Part shown: in pieces, positions 17,574-27,225 of the stretch
Position numbering within the stretch: the first letter of the stretch is position 1
Layout of the letters: each line of letters begins with the position of its first letter
Assembly: GCF_001046895.1 (NCBI RefSeq)
Contig: NZ_CAQI01000039.1
Span: 62,001 to 126,000, forward strand
From: Pseudarthrobacter siccitolerans
GTDB lineage: Bacteria > Actinomycetota > Actinomycetes > Actinomycetales > Micrococcaceae
Direction: 5' to 3'
Length of the DNA stretch: 64,000 nt
Program-made: the position numbers and the translations under genes
The notes under the pieces: generated by a model
Seen by the model: the letters and a program-made list of their open reading frames with translations, nothing else
The model's database searches: none
Told to the model about the DNA's origin: nothing

Positions 17574-18694
17574 GCCTGCACAGCGGACTTCTCCGCGTCC
17601 TTGGCCGGCTGTTCCTGGGCGGCCAGGGCTGCGGCAACCCGGTTGGCGTGGGTGGGCGGTTCGGGAACGTGCGCCGGCTTGAGGGCGGCGTATTCCTTGC
17701 GCAGGACGGGCAGGACTTCCTCACCGAAAAGGTCCAGCTGTTCCAGCACGGTCTTCAGCGGCAGTCCGGCGTGGTCGATCAGGAACAGTTGCCGCTGGTA
17801 GTCGCCAAAGTACTCCCGGAATGTCAGGGTCTTTTCAATAACCTCCTGCGGGCTGCCTACCGTCAGGGGTGTCTGGGACGTGAAGTCCTCCAGTGACGGG
17901 CCGTGGCCGTAGACCGGGGCGTTGTCGAAGTAGGGACGGAATTCCTTGACGGCGTCCTGCGAGTTTTTCCGCATAAAGAACTGGCCGCCCAGGCCCACAA
18001 TCGCCTGGTCCGCCTTGCCGTGGCCGTAGTGCTCGTAGCGCTCACGGTAGAGGCTGATCAGCTGCTGGTAGTGCTCCTTGGGCCAGAAGATGTTGTTGGC
18101 GAAGAAGCCGTCGCCGAAGTACGCGGCCACTTCGGCGATCTGCGGCGTGCGGATGGAGCCGTGCCACACAAAGGGGGCTACGCCGTCGAGCGGGCGCGGG
18201 GTGGAGGTGAAGTTCTGCAGCGGCGTGCGGAACTTACCGGACCAGTTCACGGTGTCCTCGTCCCACAGCTTGCGCAGCAGGCTGTAGTTCTCGATGGCGA
18301 GCTCCACACCGTCCTGGATGTTCTTGCCGAACCAGGGGTAGACGGGCGCCGTGTTGCCGCGGCCCAGGACCAGGTCCACGCGGCCATCGGCGAGGTGCTG
18401 GAGCATGGCGAAGTCTTCGGCGATCTTGACCGGATCATTCGTGGTGATCAGCGTCGTGGCCGTGGACAGGATGATCCGCTCGGTCTGCGCCGCGATGTAG
18501 GCGAGGGTGGTGGTGGGGGAGGAGGAGAAGAAGGGCCGGTTGTGGTGCTCGCCGATGGCGTACACATCCATGCCGATTTCCTCGACCTTCTTGGCGATGG
18601 CGACGGAAGCCTTGATGCGTTCGTTCTCGGTGGGGGTCCGGCCCGTGGTGGGGTCCGTGGTGATGTCGCTGACGCTGAAAACACCGATCTGCAT
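17570..18694 (-). CDS. LLM class flavin-dependent monooxygenase
   Basis: 374 residues, a bacterial luciferase-like TIM barrel. Visible family marks are IGEHHNRPFFSSSP near residue 47, the STATTLITTNDPVKIAEDFAML region (split by a conserved T-L), LGRGNTAPVYPWF, and SIRTPQIAEVAAYFGDGFF. It resembles the actinobacterial CE1758-type group of FMN-dependent oxidoreductases. A flavin reductase partner is not adjacent. It is first in a two-gene unit with marR and has a palindrome over its promoter region, so its expression is probably induced by a compound it oxidises. Confidence 0.9.
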   Translation of the reverse strand: MQIGVFSVSDITTDPTTGRTPTENERIKASVAIAKKVEEIGMDVYAIGEHHNRPFFSSSPTTTLAYIAAQTERIILSTATTLITTNDPVKIAEDFAMLQHLADGRVDLVLGRGNTAPVYPWFGKNIQDGVELAIENYSLLRKLWDEDTVNWSGKFRTPLQNFTSTPRPLDGVAPFVWHGSIRTPQIAEVAAYFGDGFFANNIFWPKEHYQQLISLYRERYEHYGHGKADQAIVGLGGQFFMRKNSQDAVKEFRPYFDNAPVYGHGPSLEDFTSQTPLTVGSPQEVIEKTLTFREYFGDYQRQLFLIDHAGLPLKTVLEQLDLFGEEVLPVLRKEYAALKPAHVPEPPTHANRVAAALAAQEQPAKDAEKSAVQA

Positions 18695-18749
18695 GATGTG
18701 CCTTTCCGTTGCTTGGACTTGCTGGCCTTGGTTCCACTATAGGCCAATT

Positions 18750-18767
18750 TAGATGCATGTGCATCTA
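18750..18767. promoter_or_regulatory. putative MarR operator upstream of the monooxygenase
   Basis: Two perfect 8-base arms (TAGATGCA and TGCATCTA) around TG. On the minus strand TATAGT at 18741-18736 could be the -10 box, which puts the palindrome over the -35 region. It is 56 bases before the monooxygenase start. Confidence 0.7.
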
Positions 18768-18809
18768 TCGCAAGATACAACGCTGCCGCGCGGAAAATAT
18801 TCCGCTGTT

Positions 18810-21800
18810 TTACTCGGGGCTTCCCGGTGCTGCCCGGCGGCCGCTGACCTTGGGCACCATGCCGGTGGTCCAGTCGCGGAACTCCTCGTCAACGTCGGCG
18901 CCGGGGCCGAATTCCGGGCGCTCGTGCAGTTCCCGCAGGAGCGCCTTCTTCTCCCGGCGCCCCTCCACCAGCCGGTAGAGGACCGGAACCAGGACCAGGG
19001 TCAGGGCAGTGGACGAGACGAGGCCGCCGATCACCACCACAGCCAGTGGCTGCGAAATGAAGCCGCCGCCGCCGGTAAGCCCGAGCGCCATCGGCGTCAG
19101 GGCGAAGACCGTGGCCAGGGCGGTCATCAGAATGGGGCGGAGCCGCTGGCGCGCGCCGTGGGTGATGGCATCGGCCACGTTCATTCCCGGCCGGCCGTCG
19201 CGCGGCTGCCGGTACTGGTTGATGAGGTCGATCAGCACAATGGCGTTGGTGACCACGATGCCCACCAGCATCAGCATGCCGATCAATGACGGCAGGCCCA
19301 GCGGGACCCCGGTCACCAGCAGCAGTGCCACTGCGCCGGTGGCCGCGAACGGCACCGACACCAGCAGGATCAGGGGCTGGATGAGGGATTTGAACGTGGC
19401 CACCATAATCACGTAGACAATGGCGATTGCCGCGAGCAGGGCGAGCCCGAGCTGCTGGAACGATTCCTGCTGCTGGGTGGTGGCACCGCCGATTTCGGCT
19501 GTGACGCCGGCCGGCAGCTGGACCCCGGCGAGGCGTTCCTGGACCTCCGTGTTCACGGCGCCGAGGTTGGATCCCGACGGCGTTACGGACACGCGTGCGG
19601 TGCGCTGGCCGTTGCTGGCGGTGATGGATACCGGGACGTCCACCTGTTCCACTGCGGCGATGCTGCCGAGCGTAACGGGACCGCCGGCTGCCGGCAGCGG
19701 AATGTTGCGGACGGCGTCGATGCTCGTAAAGCGGGTGCCCTTGCCGATCTGGACGGGGAAGTCATTGGTTTCGATCCGCACGGTGCCGGCAGGAATGGGG
19801 CTGATGGTTGAGGCGAGGACGCCCGCCACCTGCTCTTCGTTGAGCCCTGCCGCTACGGCTTTGGCGCGGTCCACTTTTACCTGCACCACGGGCTGGCTGG
19901 CGGCGAGGTTGGTGGCTACTTCACTGGTGCCCGGGACCCCGGTCATGGCTTGGACAATGGCGTCGCTGGCAGCCTGCAGGTCCGCCGTAGTTGCAGCTTT
20001 GATGGTGATGTCCACGGTGGAGGACGTGCCGAAGCCGCCCTGCTGGGTGCCCACGGAAACCTTCCCGGAATCAGGAACCTTTGCCAGTTTGTTGCGCACC
20101 GTTTCCTGCAACTGGTCCTGGTCCGCCTTCTCGTCGGTCACCACCGTGAACGTGGAGTTCGAGGATCCAGTGGAGGTGATGGCGGCAAACCCGGCCTGCG
20201 CGTTCCCGGAGGTGACCTGCACGTCCCGGATACCGTCGATCCCCCGCAGGACCTCCTCGAGGCGGATGGCGGCGGCGCTGGTATCCGCCAGGCTGGTGCC
20301 GGCGGGCAGCACCTGCCGGACGGTCAGGCTGTTCTGGCCGGAATTGCCCAGCAGGTTGGTGGCCAGCAGCGGTGCCATCGCCCCCGTCGCGCCTAAGACA
20401 AGGGCCGCGGCCACCAGCGTGATCACGGGATGCTTCTGGGTTTTTGTGAGAATGGGAAGGTAGCCGCGCTGGAGCCTGCTGCGCTGTTCCGCCTCCAGCG
20501 CCTTCGCCCTCGCCTCTGACGCATCCCTGCGGGCTGCCCCGCTGCCTGGCGTAAGGCCGGGATTCCGGAGGAACCAGTAGGCAAGGACGGGAACTATGGT
20601 CAGCGAAACCAGCAGGGACGCCAGCAGCGCCATGGTGACCGTGAGGGCAAACGGCCGGAACAGTTCACCCGCGAGTTCGCCGACGAAGGCAATGGGCAGG
20701 AAAACTGCCACGGTGGTCAGCGTGGAAGCGGTGATGGCGCCGGCTACTTCGCGGATGGCGGTCAGGATGGCGGTGACCTTGTCCTCGCCGTAGCTGAGGT
20801 GCCGCTTGATATTTTCGATGACCACGATCGAGTCGTCCACCACGCGCCCGATGGCGATGGTCAGCGCGCCGAGGGTGAGGATGTTCAGGGAGTAGCCGGT
20901 GGCGGACAGGCCGATAAAGGTAATCAGGAGCGAGAGCGGGATGGACACCGCCGTCACCAGCGTGGACCGCGCGGACATCAGGAACACCAGGATGACTGCC
21001 ACGGCGAAGCCCAGGCCCAGCAGGCCCTCCGTGGTGAGGTCCTTGATGGACTTTTCGATGAAGGGGGCCTGGTCGAAGACCGGCGTGAACTTGGCATTGG
21101 AGCCCAGCTCGGCCTCGAGCCCGGCCAGGGTGTCACGCACCGCATGCGAGATGGCCACCGTGTCGCCTTCAGGCTTCTTGGTGACGGAGACGGCCAGGGT
21201 TTCCGCGCCGTTGGTCCGCGTGATGGAGGTCCGTTCGTCGTCCTTGACGGTGACATCAGCCACGGAGCCGATAGTGGCGGCGTTTTTTGCCCCGGCGAGC
21301 GGCAGTGCCTTGACGGCGTCCAGGGAATCGACGGGGCTCCCGATCTGCAGGGAGAGGGTCTTCCCCTGCTCCTCGAGGGTGCCCGCCGGGACCAGCGCCC
21401 CGTTGTTCCCCAGGGCGTCGCGTATGGACGTGATGCTGGCTCCAGATGCAGCCATGGCATCGGGGCGGGGGAGGATCTCGATGTGCTGGGTGGCGCCGCC
21501 GGTCACATCGGCGCCGCGGACGCCGTCGATCTTCTGCAGCCTGGGCACGCTGAGGCGCTGCAGGTCCGAATTGAGCTCGCTGAGGGACTTATCCGAGGAC
21601 ACGGCCAGGAAAACGATGGGAAAGTCGCTGATGCTGCCGGCAATGGCCTGCGGCTGGACGTCGTCCGGGAGGTTCCGTTTGGCGTTGGAGATGGCCCGGT
21701 CGATCTGGTTCCGGGCACGGTCAAGGTTGGAACCGTACGTGAAGACCATGGTGATCTGGGAGACGCCGTTGCGCGACGTGGAGGAGGTGGATTCCAGCCC

Positions 21801-22028
21801 CTCCACGCCGTTCAACGCAGTCTCCAGCGGCCCGCTCACCTGCTTGTCCACCACCTCCGGGGAGGCCCCGGGCATGGCGGTCAGCACCGTGATCTGGGGA
21901 AACTCGATCGACGGGATGAGCTCCTGCTTCAGCGACGACATGGTGATCACGCCGAACACGGAGGCGAAGACGGTGATCAGTGCGATCAGTGCCCGGTTTG
22001 CCAGTGAAAGTTGTGCCAACCGGAACAT
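18810..22028 (-). CDS. RND family efflux permease (AcrB/SwrC-like)
   Basis: 1072 residues, full length for the hydrophobe/amphiphile efflux RND family. One helix is at the N-terminus (about 10-30), a large external porter domain follows, and a cluster of helices begins near 335. Asp398-Asp399 in GRVVDDSIVVIEN is the proton-relay pair of helix 4. The C-terminal half repeats the plan. The helix-10 segment GIVVTNAIVLIDLINQ has Thr where AcrB has its lysine, as in SwrC-type pumps. AGGAG lies 8 bases before the ATG. No membrane-fusion or outer-channel gene is near, which fits a Gram-positive cell. Confidence 0.93.
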   Translation of the reverse strand: MFRLAQLSLANRALIALITVFASVFGVITMSSLKQELIPSIEFPQITVLTAMPGASPEVVDKQVSGPLETALNGVEGLESTSSTSRNGVSQITMVFTYGSNLDRARNQIDRAISNAKRNLPDDVQPQAIAGSISDFPIVFLAVSSDKSLSELNSDLQRLSVPRLQKIDGVRGADVTGGATQHIEILPRPDAMAASGASITSIRDALGNNGALVPAGTLEEQGKTLSLQIGSPVDSLDAVKALPLAGAKNAATIGSVADVTVKDDERTSITRTNGAETLAVSVTKKPEGDTVAISHAVRDTLAGLEAELGSNAKFTPVFDQAPFIEKSIKDLTTEGLLGLGFAVAVILVFLMSARSTLVTAVSIPLSLLITFIGLSATGYSLNILTLGALTIAIGRVVDDSIVVIENIKRHLSYGEDKVTAILTAIREVAGAITASTLTTVAVFLPIAFVGELAGELFRPFALTVTMALLASLLVSLTIVPVLAYWFLRNPGLTPGSGAARRDASEARAKALEAEQRSRLQRGYLPILTKTQKHPVITLVAAALVLGATGAMAPLLATNLLGNSGQNSLTVRQVLPAGTSLADTSAAAIRLEEVLRGIDGIRDVQVTSGNAQAGFAAITSTGSSNSTFTVVTDEKADQDQLQETVRNKLAKVPDSGKVSVGTQQGGFGTSSTVDITIKAATTADLQAASDAIVQAMTGVPGTSEVATNLAASQPVVQVKVDRAKAVAAGLNEEQVAGVLASTISPIPAGTVRIETNDFPVQIGKGTRFTSIDAVRNIPLPAAGGPVTLGSIAAVEQVDVPVSITASNGQRTARVSVTPSGSNLGAVNTEVQERLAGVQLPAGVTAEIGGATTQQQESFQQLGLALLAAIAIVYVIMVATFKSLIQPLILLVSVPFAATGAVALLLVTGVPLGLPSLIGMLMLVGIVVTNAIVLIDLINQYRQPRDGRPGMNVADAITHGARQRLRPILMTALATVFALTPMALGLTGGGGFISQPLAVVVIGGLVSSTALTLVLVPVLYRLVEGRREKKALLRELHERPEFGPGADVDEEFRDWTTGMVPKVSGRRAAPGSPE

Positions 22029-22100
22029 CGCATGAACTCCTGTGGGGTTGTGACTGACTGTTGCGGACCAGGACAGCCGGCCATCGGCCCCCCGGCAGGG

Positions 22101-23603
22101 TCAGTGGCTGGCGGTAACGCTCTCCAGCTGCAGGGACCTCGCCGTGGCCTTTTCGAGCTCCGCGGCAAGCTCCGGATTGTCATCGAGCTTGACGCCGTAG
22201 CCGGGCATCATGTCCTTCAGCCTGGACTGCCAGCCCTTGAAGTTCTTCGGGAAGGCCTTCCGGAGCAACTCGATCATGATGGGCACCGCAGTGGAGGCTC
22301 CGGGGGACGCACCCAGGAGCGCGCCGATGGAACCGTCACGGCCGGCAATGACTTCAGTGCCGAACTGAAGCACGCCGCCCTTCTGCGGGTCCTTCTTGAT
22401 GATCTGTACACGCTGGCCGGCCGTGATCAGTTCCCAGTCGCCTGCCTTGGCTTCCGGGTAGTACTCCCGCAGGGCTTCGACCTTGTCGCCGTGCTTCTTG
22501 GCCACTTCCTTGACCAGGTACGCGGTGAGGTCCATGTTGTCCTTGGCTACGGCCAGCATGGGGATGATGTTGCTTGGCCGGATGGACAGCGGCAGGTCCA
22601 GGTAGGAGCCGTTCTTCAGGAAGTTGGTGGAGAAACCCGCATACGGGCCGAACAGCAACGAACGCTTGCCGTTGACGTACCGGGTGTCCAGGTGCGGCAC
22701 GGACATGGGCGGGGCACCCACCGACGCCTGGCCGTACACTTTGGCGCTGTGCTGCGCGGCGAGGGTTTCGTCAGTGCAGCGGAAGAACTGCCCGGACACG
22801 GGGAAGCCGCCGTAGCCCTTGCTTTCCGGAATGCCGGAGGCCTGGAGCAGGTGCAGCGCGCCGCCGCCGGCGCCCACAAACACAAACTTGGCGCGGATCT
22901 TGCCGTGTTCGCCGGACCTGGGGTGCTTCAGCGAAAGGTTCCAGCCGCCGTCGGACGCCCTGGAGATGCCGGTGACGTCATGGCCGTAATTGATTTCGAC
23001 GCCGTTGTTCCCGAGATACGTGGTCAGCTCACGGGTGAGCGCCCCGAAGTCAACGTCGGTGCCCTCGGCCGCGCGGGTGGCGGCGATCCGCTGCTTCGGA
23101 TCGCGGCCCTTCACGATCAGGGGCGCCCACTTGCCAATCTGGCCGTGGTCCTCGGAGTACTCCATGCTGCGGAACAGCGGGTGCGGCTTGAGGGCCTCGT
23201 AGCGGGTCTTCAGGAAGCGGGTGTTTTCCTCGCCGATCACAAAGCTCATGTGCGGCACGGTGTTGATGAAGCGCTTGGGCGAACCGATCAGGGACTGGTC
23301 CACAAGGTGGGACCAGAACTGGCGGGAAAGCTGGAACTGCTCGTTGATGAGCAGGGCCTTGGTGGGGTCCACCGAGCCGTCTTTGGCAGCGGGGGAGTAG
23401 TTGAGTTCGCAGAGGGCGGCGTGGCCGGTTCCGGCGTTGTTCCACGGGCCGGAGCTTTCCAGCCCGGGCTCGTCCAGCCGCTCGAACATGGAGATGGTCC
23501 AGTCCGGCTCCAACTGCTTGATGAATGCCCCCAGCGTGGCGCTCATGATGCCGCCGCCAATCAGGACGACGTCGGCATGTGGGGTCTTGGAAATGAAGGT
23601 CAC
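22101..23603 (-). CDS. mqo: malate:quinone oxidoreductase
   Basis: 500 residues from a GTG at 23603 with GGAG seven bases upstream. FAD-binding motif [14 protein letters not shown] is at 13-26. Further family segments are [20 protein letters not shown], the FFRCTDE stretch, and near the C-terminus [19 protein letters not shown]. Mqo oxidises malate to oxaloacetate at the membrane and passes electrons to the quinone pool, serving the citric acid cycle and respiratory chain. It lies 72 bases before the RND pump gene in the same direction, but the functions are unrelated. Confidence 0.97.
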   Translation of the reverse strand: MTFISKTPHADVVLIGGGIMSATLGAFIKQLEPDWTISMFERLDEPGLESSGPWNNAGTGHAALCELNYSPAAKDGSVDPTKALLINEQFQLSRQFWSHLVDQSLIGSPKRFINTVPHMSFVIGEENTRFLKTRYEALKPHPLFRSMEYSEDHGQIGKWAPLIVKGRDPKQRIAATRAAEGTDVDFGALTRELTTYLGNNGVEINYGHDVTGISRASDGGWNLSLKHPRSGEHGKIRAKFVFVGAGGGALHLLQASGIPESKGYGGFPVSGQFFRCTDETLAAQHSAKVYGQASVGAPPMSVPHLDTRYVNGKRSLLFGPYAGFSTNFLKNGSYLDLPLSIRPSNIIPMLAVAKDNMDLTAYLVKEVAKKHGDKVEALREYYPEAKAGDWELITAGQRVQIIKKDPQKGGVLQFGTEVIAGRDGSIGALLGASPGASTAVPIMIELLRKAFPKNFKGWQSRLKDMMPGYGVKLDDNPELAAELEKATARSLQLESVTASH

Positions 23604-23682
23604 GATCAGTCTCCGATTGCAGCGGCTCTGGCTGTCACAGAATATCCCCGCGCAGGCCTACTACTGAAATTGGGCTGGCCCG

Positions 23683-25353
23683 TCAAGGCTTCAGTTGCAC
23701 TTTGGTGAAAACTTCATTTAAGACAGGTGACGCCGGATAGTTCAGCACCCGGTCCGAGAGGGCAAGCGCGGAGATCGGGAAGGCGATGGGGACCGCGGGA
23801 ACCGTGGCCGCGATCTGGGCATTAATGGTGTGATATTGCTCATCCCGCTCCTCTCCCTCCGGCATCCCGCGGGCCCTGTTGATCTTGGAAAAGACCTGCG
23901 GATCCTGGTAGCCGAACTCGCCGTTTTTTTCGCCGAAGAGCGGGCCCACAAAATTGTCGGCATCAGAGTAGGAGCCGTTCCAGCCCAGCAGGTGGAGTGC
24001 ATGGTCCCCGGGGGACTGGACCTTTTGCAGGTACCCCTCGGACCAGTCCACGGGAACCGGCTTGACGTTGAAGCCCACGGCGGTGAGCTGGCGGCTGATT
24101 TCGGCATAGACCTTCTCCGGAGTGGGGAGGTAGGGCCGGGTGACGTTCAGCGGGTAGTAGAACCTCAGTTCCTCACCGGCGTAGGCGGCGTCCTTGAGGT
24201 ACTCCTTGGCCTTGGCGGGGTCATGCCCCAGGGCAGGGGCGTCGTTGTTGAAGCCGCTGATCTTCGGCGGCACGAACTGTGTGGCCACGGCAGTGTTGTC
24301 GATGAAGAACTTGCGGATCAAGGTCTCTTTGTCGATCGCCAGCTCGATGGCCTGGCGGACTTTCTGGTTCTGCAGGACCGGAATCTCCTGGTTGATGCCC
24401 AGATACATCACCGAGAACGGATCCCGTTGCACAATCTGCTTGCCGCGCTTCACCAGCTGGTCAAAGTTGCCCACAGTCACGGCGTCGTAGCCGTCGATTT
24501 TTCCGTCCAGCAGCGCCTGGAGGCGGGCCTGCGGGTGGTTGTAGGCCACGAAGTTGATGGTGGCGATCTGGCCGCGGTCTCCCCAGTAGGACGCATTGCT
24601 GGCCAGGGTGACGCTGCCTTCGTCCCAGGACTTCAGGGTGAAGGGGCCGGTGCCCACCGGATTGGTGCCGAAAACGGACATCGCCTGGCCGCCGCGGCTT
24701 TGGTCCAGGACGTCGGCCTTACCAGCGGCAAGCGCTGCAGGGGAGGCCATGGCGAAGGCGGGCAGGGTGAGCGCCTGCAGGAATGCGGTAAAGCGCTGGG
24801 TAAGGTCGATCCGCACGGAATCGGCGGACAGCGCCGTGCAGCTCTTAAAGATGGACAGCTCCGGCTGGTCCGAGTGCGCCTTGAACACGCCTTTGAAGGA
24901 ACTGCCCGGAGCCTGCCGGCGCAGGTCTTCGGAGAAGGCGAACCACCGGTTGAAGTTGGCGCAGACAGCATCGGCATTAAAGGGGGTGCCATCGTGGAAC
25001 GCCACACCGCTGCGCAGCTTAAAGGTGTAGGAGCGGCCCTCGTTGGATTCTTCCCACTCAGTGGCAAGCAGCGGGGTGGGTTTCCCGGTGGTCTGGTCCA
25101 CCCCCACCAGTCCCTCCAGGATCTGGCGGGTGATCCGCTGGGACTCCACGTCGCTGGACAGCGCAGGGTCCAGGCCCAGCGGCTGTACCGCCGTGCCGAA
25201 GTTGAAGGTTGCTGTGGGCGCCGCCGTCGGGCTGGGGGCAGCGGAAGAAGACGACGGCGAGGGGGCCGGAACAGCAGTGCACGAGGTGACGCTCAAGGCC
25301 AGGAGGGCGGCGCCGGTCGTCAGGACCGTCCGCCGGGATGGACTGCTGGGCAC
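23683..25353 (-). CDS. ABC transporter substrate-binding protein, family 5 (peptide/nickel type)
   Basis: 556 residues from the GTG at 25353, supported by GAGGTGA seven bases upstream; the frame reaches 25467 without good evidence for that longer start. A twin-Arg n-region (SRRTVLT) and lipobox SVTSC mark a lipoprotein. A Ser/Pro/Ala-rich spacer is followed by an extracellular solute-binding domain, with LEGLVGVDQTTGKPTPLLATEW (split at the DQ) and LRSGVAFHDGTPFNADAV, both diagnostic of DppA/OppA-like proteins. No permease or ATPase gene is adjacent, so it is an orphan that must work with a transporter encoded elsewhere. Confidence 0.9.
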   Translation of the reverse strand: MPSSPSRRTVLTTGAALLALSVTSCTAVPAPSPSSSSAAPSPTAAPTATFNFGTAVQPLGLDPALSSDVESQRITRQILEGLVGVDQTTGKPTPLLATEWEESNEGRSYTFKLRSGVAFHDGTPFNADAVCANFNRWFAFSEDLRRQAPGSSFKGVFKAHSDQPELSIFKSCTALSADSVRIDLTQRFTAFLQALTLPAFAMASPAALAAGKADVLDQSRGGQAMSVFGTNPVGTGPFTLKSWDEGSVTLASNASYWGDRGQIATINFVAYNHPQARLQALLDGKIDGYDAVTVGNFDQLVKRGKQIVQRDPFSVMYLGINQEIPVLQNQKVRQAIELAIDKETLIRKFFIDNTAVATQFVPPKISGFNNDAPALGHDPAKAKEYLKDAAYAGEELRFYYPLNVTRPYLPTPEKVYAEISRQLTAVGFNVKPVPVDWSEGYLQKVQSPGDHALHLLGWNGSYSDADNFVGPLFGEKNGEFGYQDPQVFSKINRARGMPEGEERDEQYHTINAQIAATVPAVPIAFPISALALSDRVLNYPASPVLNEVFTKVQLKP

Positions 25354-25475
25354 TCGATGATCACCTCGGGATTTTGCCGGCGCCGCCGCTTGCGGGCCGG
25401 GACCCAGTCTAGTTGACCTCCCCGGGTGTTTTCCGGGAGGCCCGCAGGGGCCGCCGTATGCTTGCAACCGCCGTT

Positions 25476-25519
25476 AAAAGGCCCGGGGCCCGTCTTTGTG
25501 AACGGACCCCGGGCCTTTT
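25476..25519 (-). terminator. intrinsic terminator of the fasciclin gene
   Basis: Long stem AAAAGGCCCGGGGCCCGT with its near-complement and a loop around 25494-25501, flanked by A4 and T4, so it can act in both directions. It lies 25 bases downstream of the fasciclin stop. Confidence 0.85.
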
Positions 25520-25544
25520 CGATGTGCGTTACCGCCTGCCCGGA

Positions 25545-26219
25545 CTATTTGGGCATAAGGACCGAATCGATGAGGTAGACCGTGGCGTTCTTGGTCTTGA
25601 CTCCGCCGCAGATCACGCTGGCGTCGTCCACCTTGAGGGCATCATCGCTGCCCGTGACCGTGACGGAGCCGCCCTGGACCGTGGCGTGGGTGCCCACGAT
25701 CTTGTCGGGGGTGATCTGGCCGGGAACCACGTGGTAGGTCAGGATCTTGCTCAGCAGGGCATCATCGGTCTTCAAGGTTTCGATGGTGGCTGGGTCGATC
25801 TTTGCAAAGGCGTCGTCCACCGGCGCGAAGACAGTGAATTCACCGCCGTTGAGCGTGTCCACGAGGTCCACCTTCGGGTTCAGCTTGCCGGAAACCGCAG
25901 CCGTGAGGGTGGTCAGGATGGGGTTGTTGGATGCTGCCACGGCGACGGGGTCCAGCGCCATGCCTTCCACGGAACCGGCGCCCGTGGGGACCTGCTCGGC
26001 GTAGGCGGCGCAGCCGGGGCCAACGAGGTTTGCCGCCGGATCCATGGCAGCGGCCGAGGCGCTGGCCGAGGGGCTGGGGGCCATGGTGGAGGCCGAGGGC
26101 TCTGCGGCCGGCGCGGAGGAGGTTGAGGTGCCGGCCGAGCCGCCGCATGCGGTCAGGCTGAGCAGGGCTGCAGCTGCAACGCCTGCGACGCTGAAAGTGG
26201 TGCGCTTAAGAGTCTGCAT
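25545..26219 (-). CDS. fasciclin domain lipoprotein
   Basis: 224 residues from the ATG at 26219, fixed by AAGGAGA six bases upstream. The signal peptide ends in lipobox LTAC (Cys25). A low-complexity Ser/Ala/Pro spacer (about 26-60) is followed by one fasciclin/BIgH3 domain: [30 protein letters not shown] (the H1 box) and [14 protein letters not shown] (the H2 region). Such proteins are anchored outside the membrane and act in adhesion or surface interaction; the partner is unknown. It is monocistronic, with its own terminator. Confidence 0.92.
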   Translation of the reverse strand: MQTLKRTTFSVAGVAAAALLSLTACGGSAGTSTSSAPAAEPSASTMAPSPSASASAAAMDPAANLVGPGCAAYAEQVPTGAGSVEGMALDPVAVAASNNPILTTLTAAVSGKLNPKVDLVDTLNGGEFTVFAPVDDAFAKIDPATIETLKTDDALLSKILTYHVVPGQITPDKIVGTHATVQGGSVTVTGSDDALKVDDASVICGGVKTKNATVYLIDSVLMPK

Positions 26220-26410
26220 TTCGGTTCTCCTTGGTTGAACATTTCGCCTGGCCGTGGACGGGTGTCCGCGGCGCCTGGTGTTTCTGGCTGGTGGGCACCT
26301 GCCCTTGGCTGGTGTCTCATGGGGTATTCGGCTGCTGCAGAAACATGGATGGGTCAACGTCAAGGACTTTTTCAAAACGCTGCTGATTTTTTGTCGGCGG
26401 CAGGGAAACA

Positions 26411-26457
26411 AAAAGATCCCCCGGCCGGTGAACTGGTCACTGGCCGGGGGATCTTTT
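26411..26457 (-). terminator. intrinsic terminator of tRNA-Leu
   Basis: 16-bp stem AAAAGATCCCCCGGCC with exact complement around a 15-base loop, U-rich on the minus strand, 10 bases beyond the 3' end of the tRNA. Confidence 0.85.
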
Positions 26458-26466
26458 GTTGTTGAG

Positions 26467-26548
26467 TGCGCAAGGGGGGACTTGAACCCCCACGCCCGAA
26501 GGCACAGGAACCTAAATCCTGCGTGTCTGCCAATTTCACCACTCGCGC
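26467..26548 (-). tRNA. tRNA-Leu (anticodon UAG)
   Basis: An 82-nt class II tRNA. The acceptor stem GCGCGAG pairs with CTTGCGC, the anticodon loop is TTTAGGT between CAGGA and TCCTG giving UAG, a long variable arm (GTGCCTTCGGGCGT) follows, and the T arm contains GGTTCAAGTCC. The discriminator is A; CCA is not encoded. Confidence 0.95.
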
Positions 26549-26664
26549 TTGGCTGCCGTTGCCGGGTGTTCAGCTGCCTGGGTCAGGGCTGGAAACGTAC
26601 GACGGCGGATGCCAGTCTTTATTGTAGCGTCGCGCAGGCGTGGCCTGCGTCAGCCGTGGCAGGG

Positions 26665-27138
26665 TCAGGCGTCCAGCTTCAGGTCCCGGCGCAGCTTGGC
26701 CACATGGCCGGTGGCGCGGACGTTGTACTGGGCCAATGCCACCTTGCCGTCCGGGTCCACCACAACAGTGGACCGGATCAGGCCCTCATACGTCTTGCCG
26801 TAGTTCTTCTTTTCTCCCCATGCCCCGTAGGCCTCCGCCACTGCGTGGTCCTCGTCCGAGAGTAACGGAAAAGTGAGGGTCTCCTGCGCAGCGAACTTGG
26901 CGAGCTTTGCCACCGGATCGGGGGAGATGCCCAGCACGTCATAGCCTGCCGACTGCAGGGAGGACAGGCTGTCCCGGAAGTCGCAGGCTTCCTTGGTGCA
27001 GCCGGGGGTCGCCGCGGCGGGGTAGAAGTACACGATCGTGTGCCGGCCCGGGCGCGGTGCCAGGCTGACGTCCTTGCCGGAGGAATCCTTCAAGGTGAAG
27101 GGCGGTGCTTCGTCACCTGTTACGAGTCTGTCAGCCAT
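26665..27138 (-). CDS. bcp: thioredoxin-dependent thiol peroxidase Bcp (peroxiredoxin Q)
   Basis: 157 residues from the ATG at 27138, with AAGGAG upstream. Peroxidatic Cys47 is in YPAAATPGCT and the resolving Cys52 follows in the CX4C spacing (GCTKEAC) of the BCP/PrxQ group. It reduces hydrogen peroxide and organic hydroperoxides with electrons from thioredoxin in the cytoplasm. WGEKKNYGKTYEGLIRSTVV is the expected later block (dimer and active-site Arg). It is divergent from a MarR regulator, 87 bases apart, so that regulator could control it. Confidence 0.95.
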   Translation of the reverse strand: MADRLVTGDEAPPFTLKDSSGKDVSLAPRPGRHTIVYFYPAAATPGCTKEACDFRDSLSSLQSAGYDVLGISPDPVAKLAKFAAQETLTFPLLSDEDHAVAEAYGAWGEKKNYGKTYEGLIRSTVVVDPDGKVALAQYNVRATGHVAKLRRDLKLDA

Positions 27139-27212
27139 TGTTTTTCTCCTTGTTGCAGGCGGGACACACCAGCCTAGTAAGCGGCCCGGAGCAGTGCCAA
27201 TCGACACTTGGC

Positions 27213-27218
27213 TATACT
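27213..27218 (+). promoter_or_regulatory. -10 box giving a leaderless transcript
   Basis: TATACT ends eight bases before the ATG at 27226, so transcription should begin at or next to the start codon. No Shine-Dalgarno sequence is present. No clear -35 box is visible. Confidence 0.5.
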
Positions 27219-27225
27219 TGCTGCT

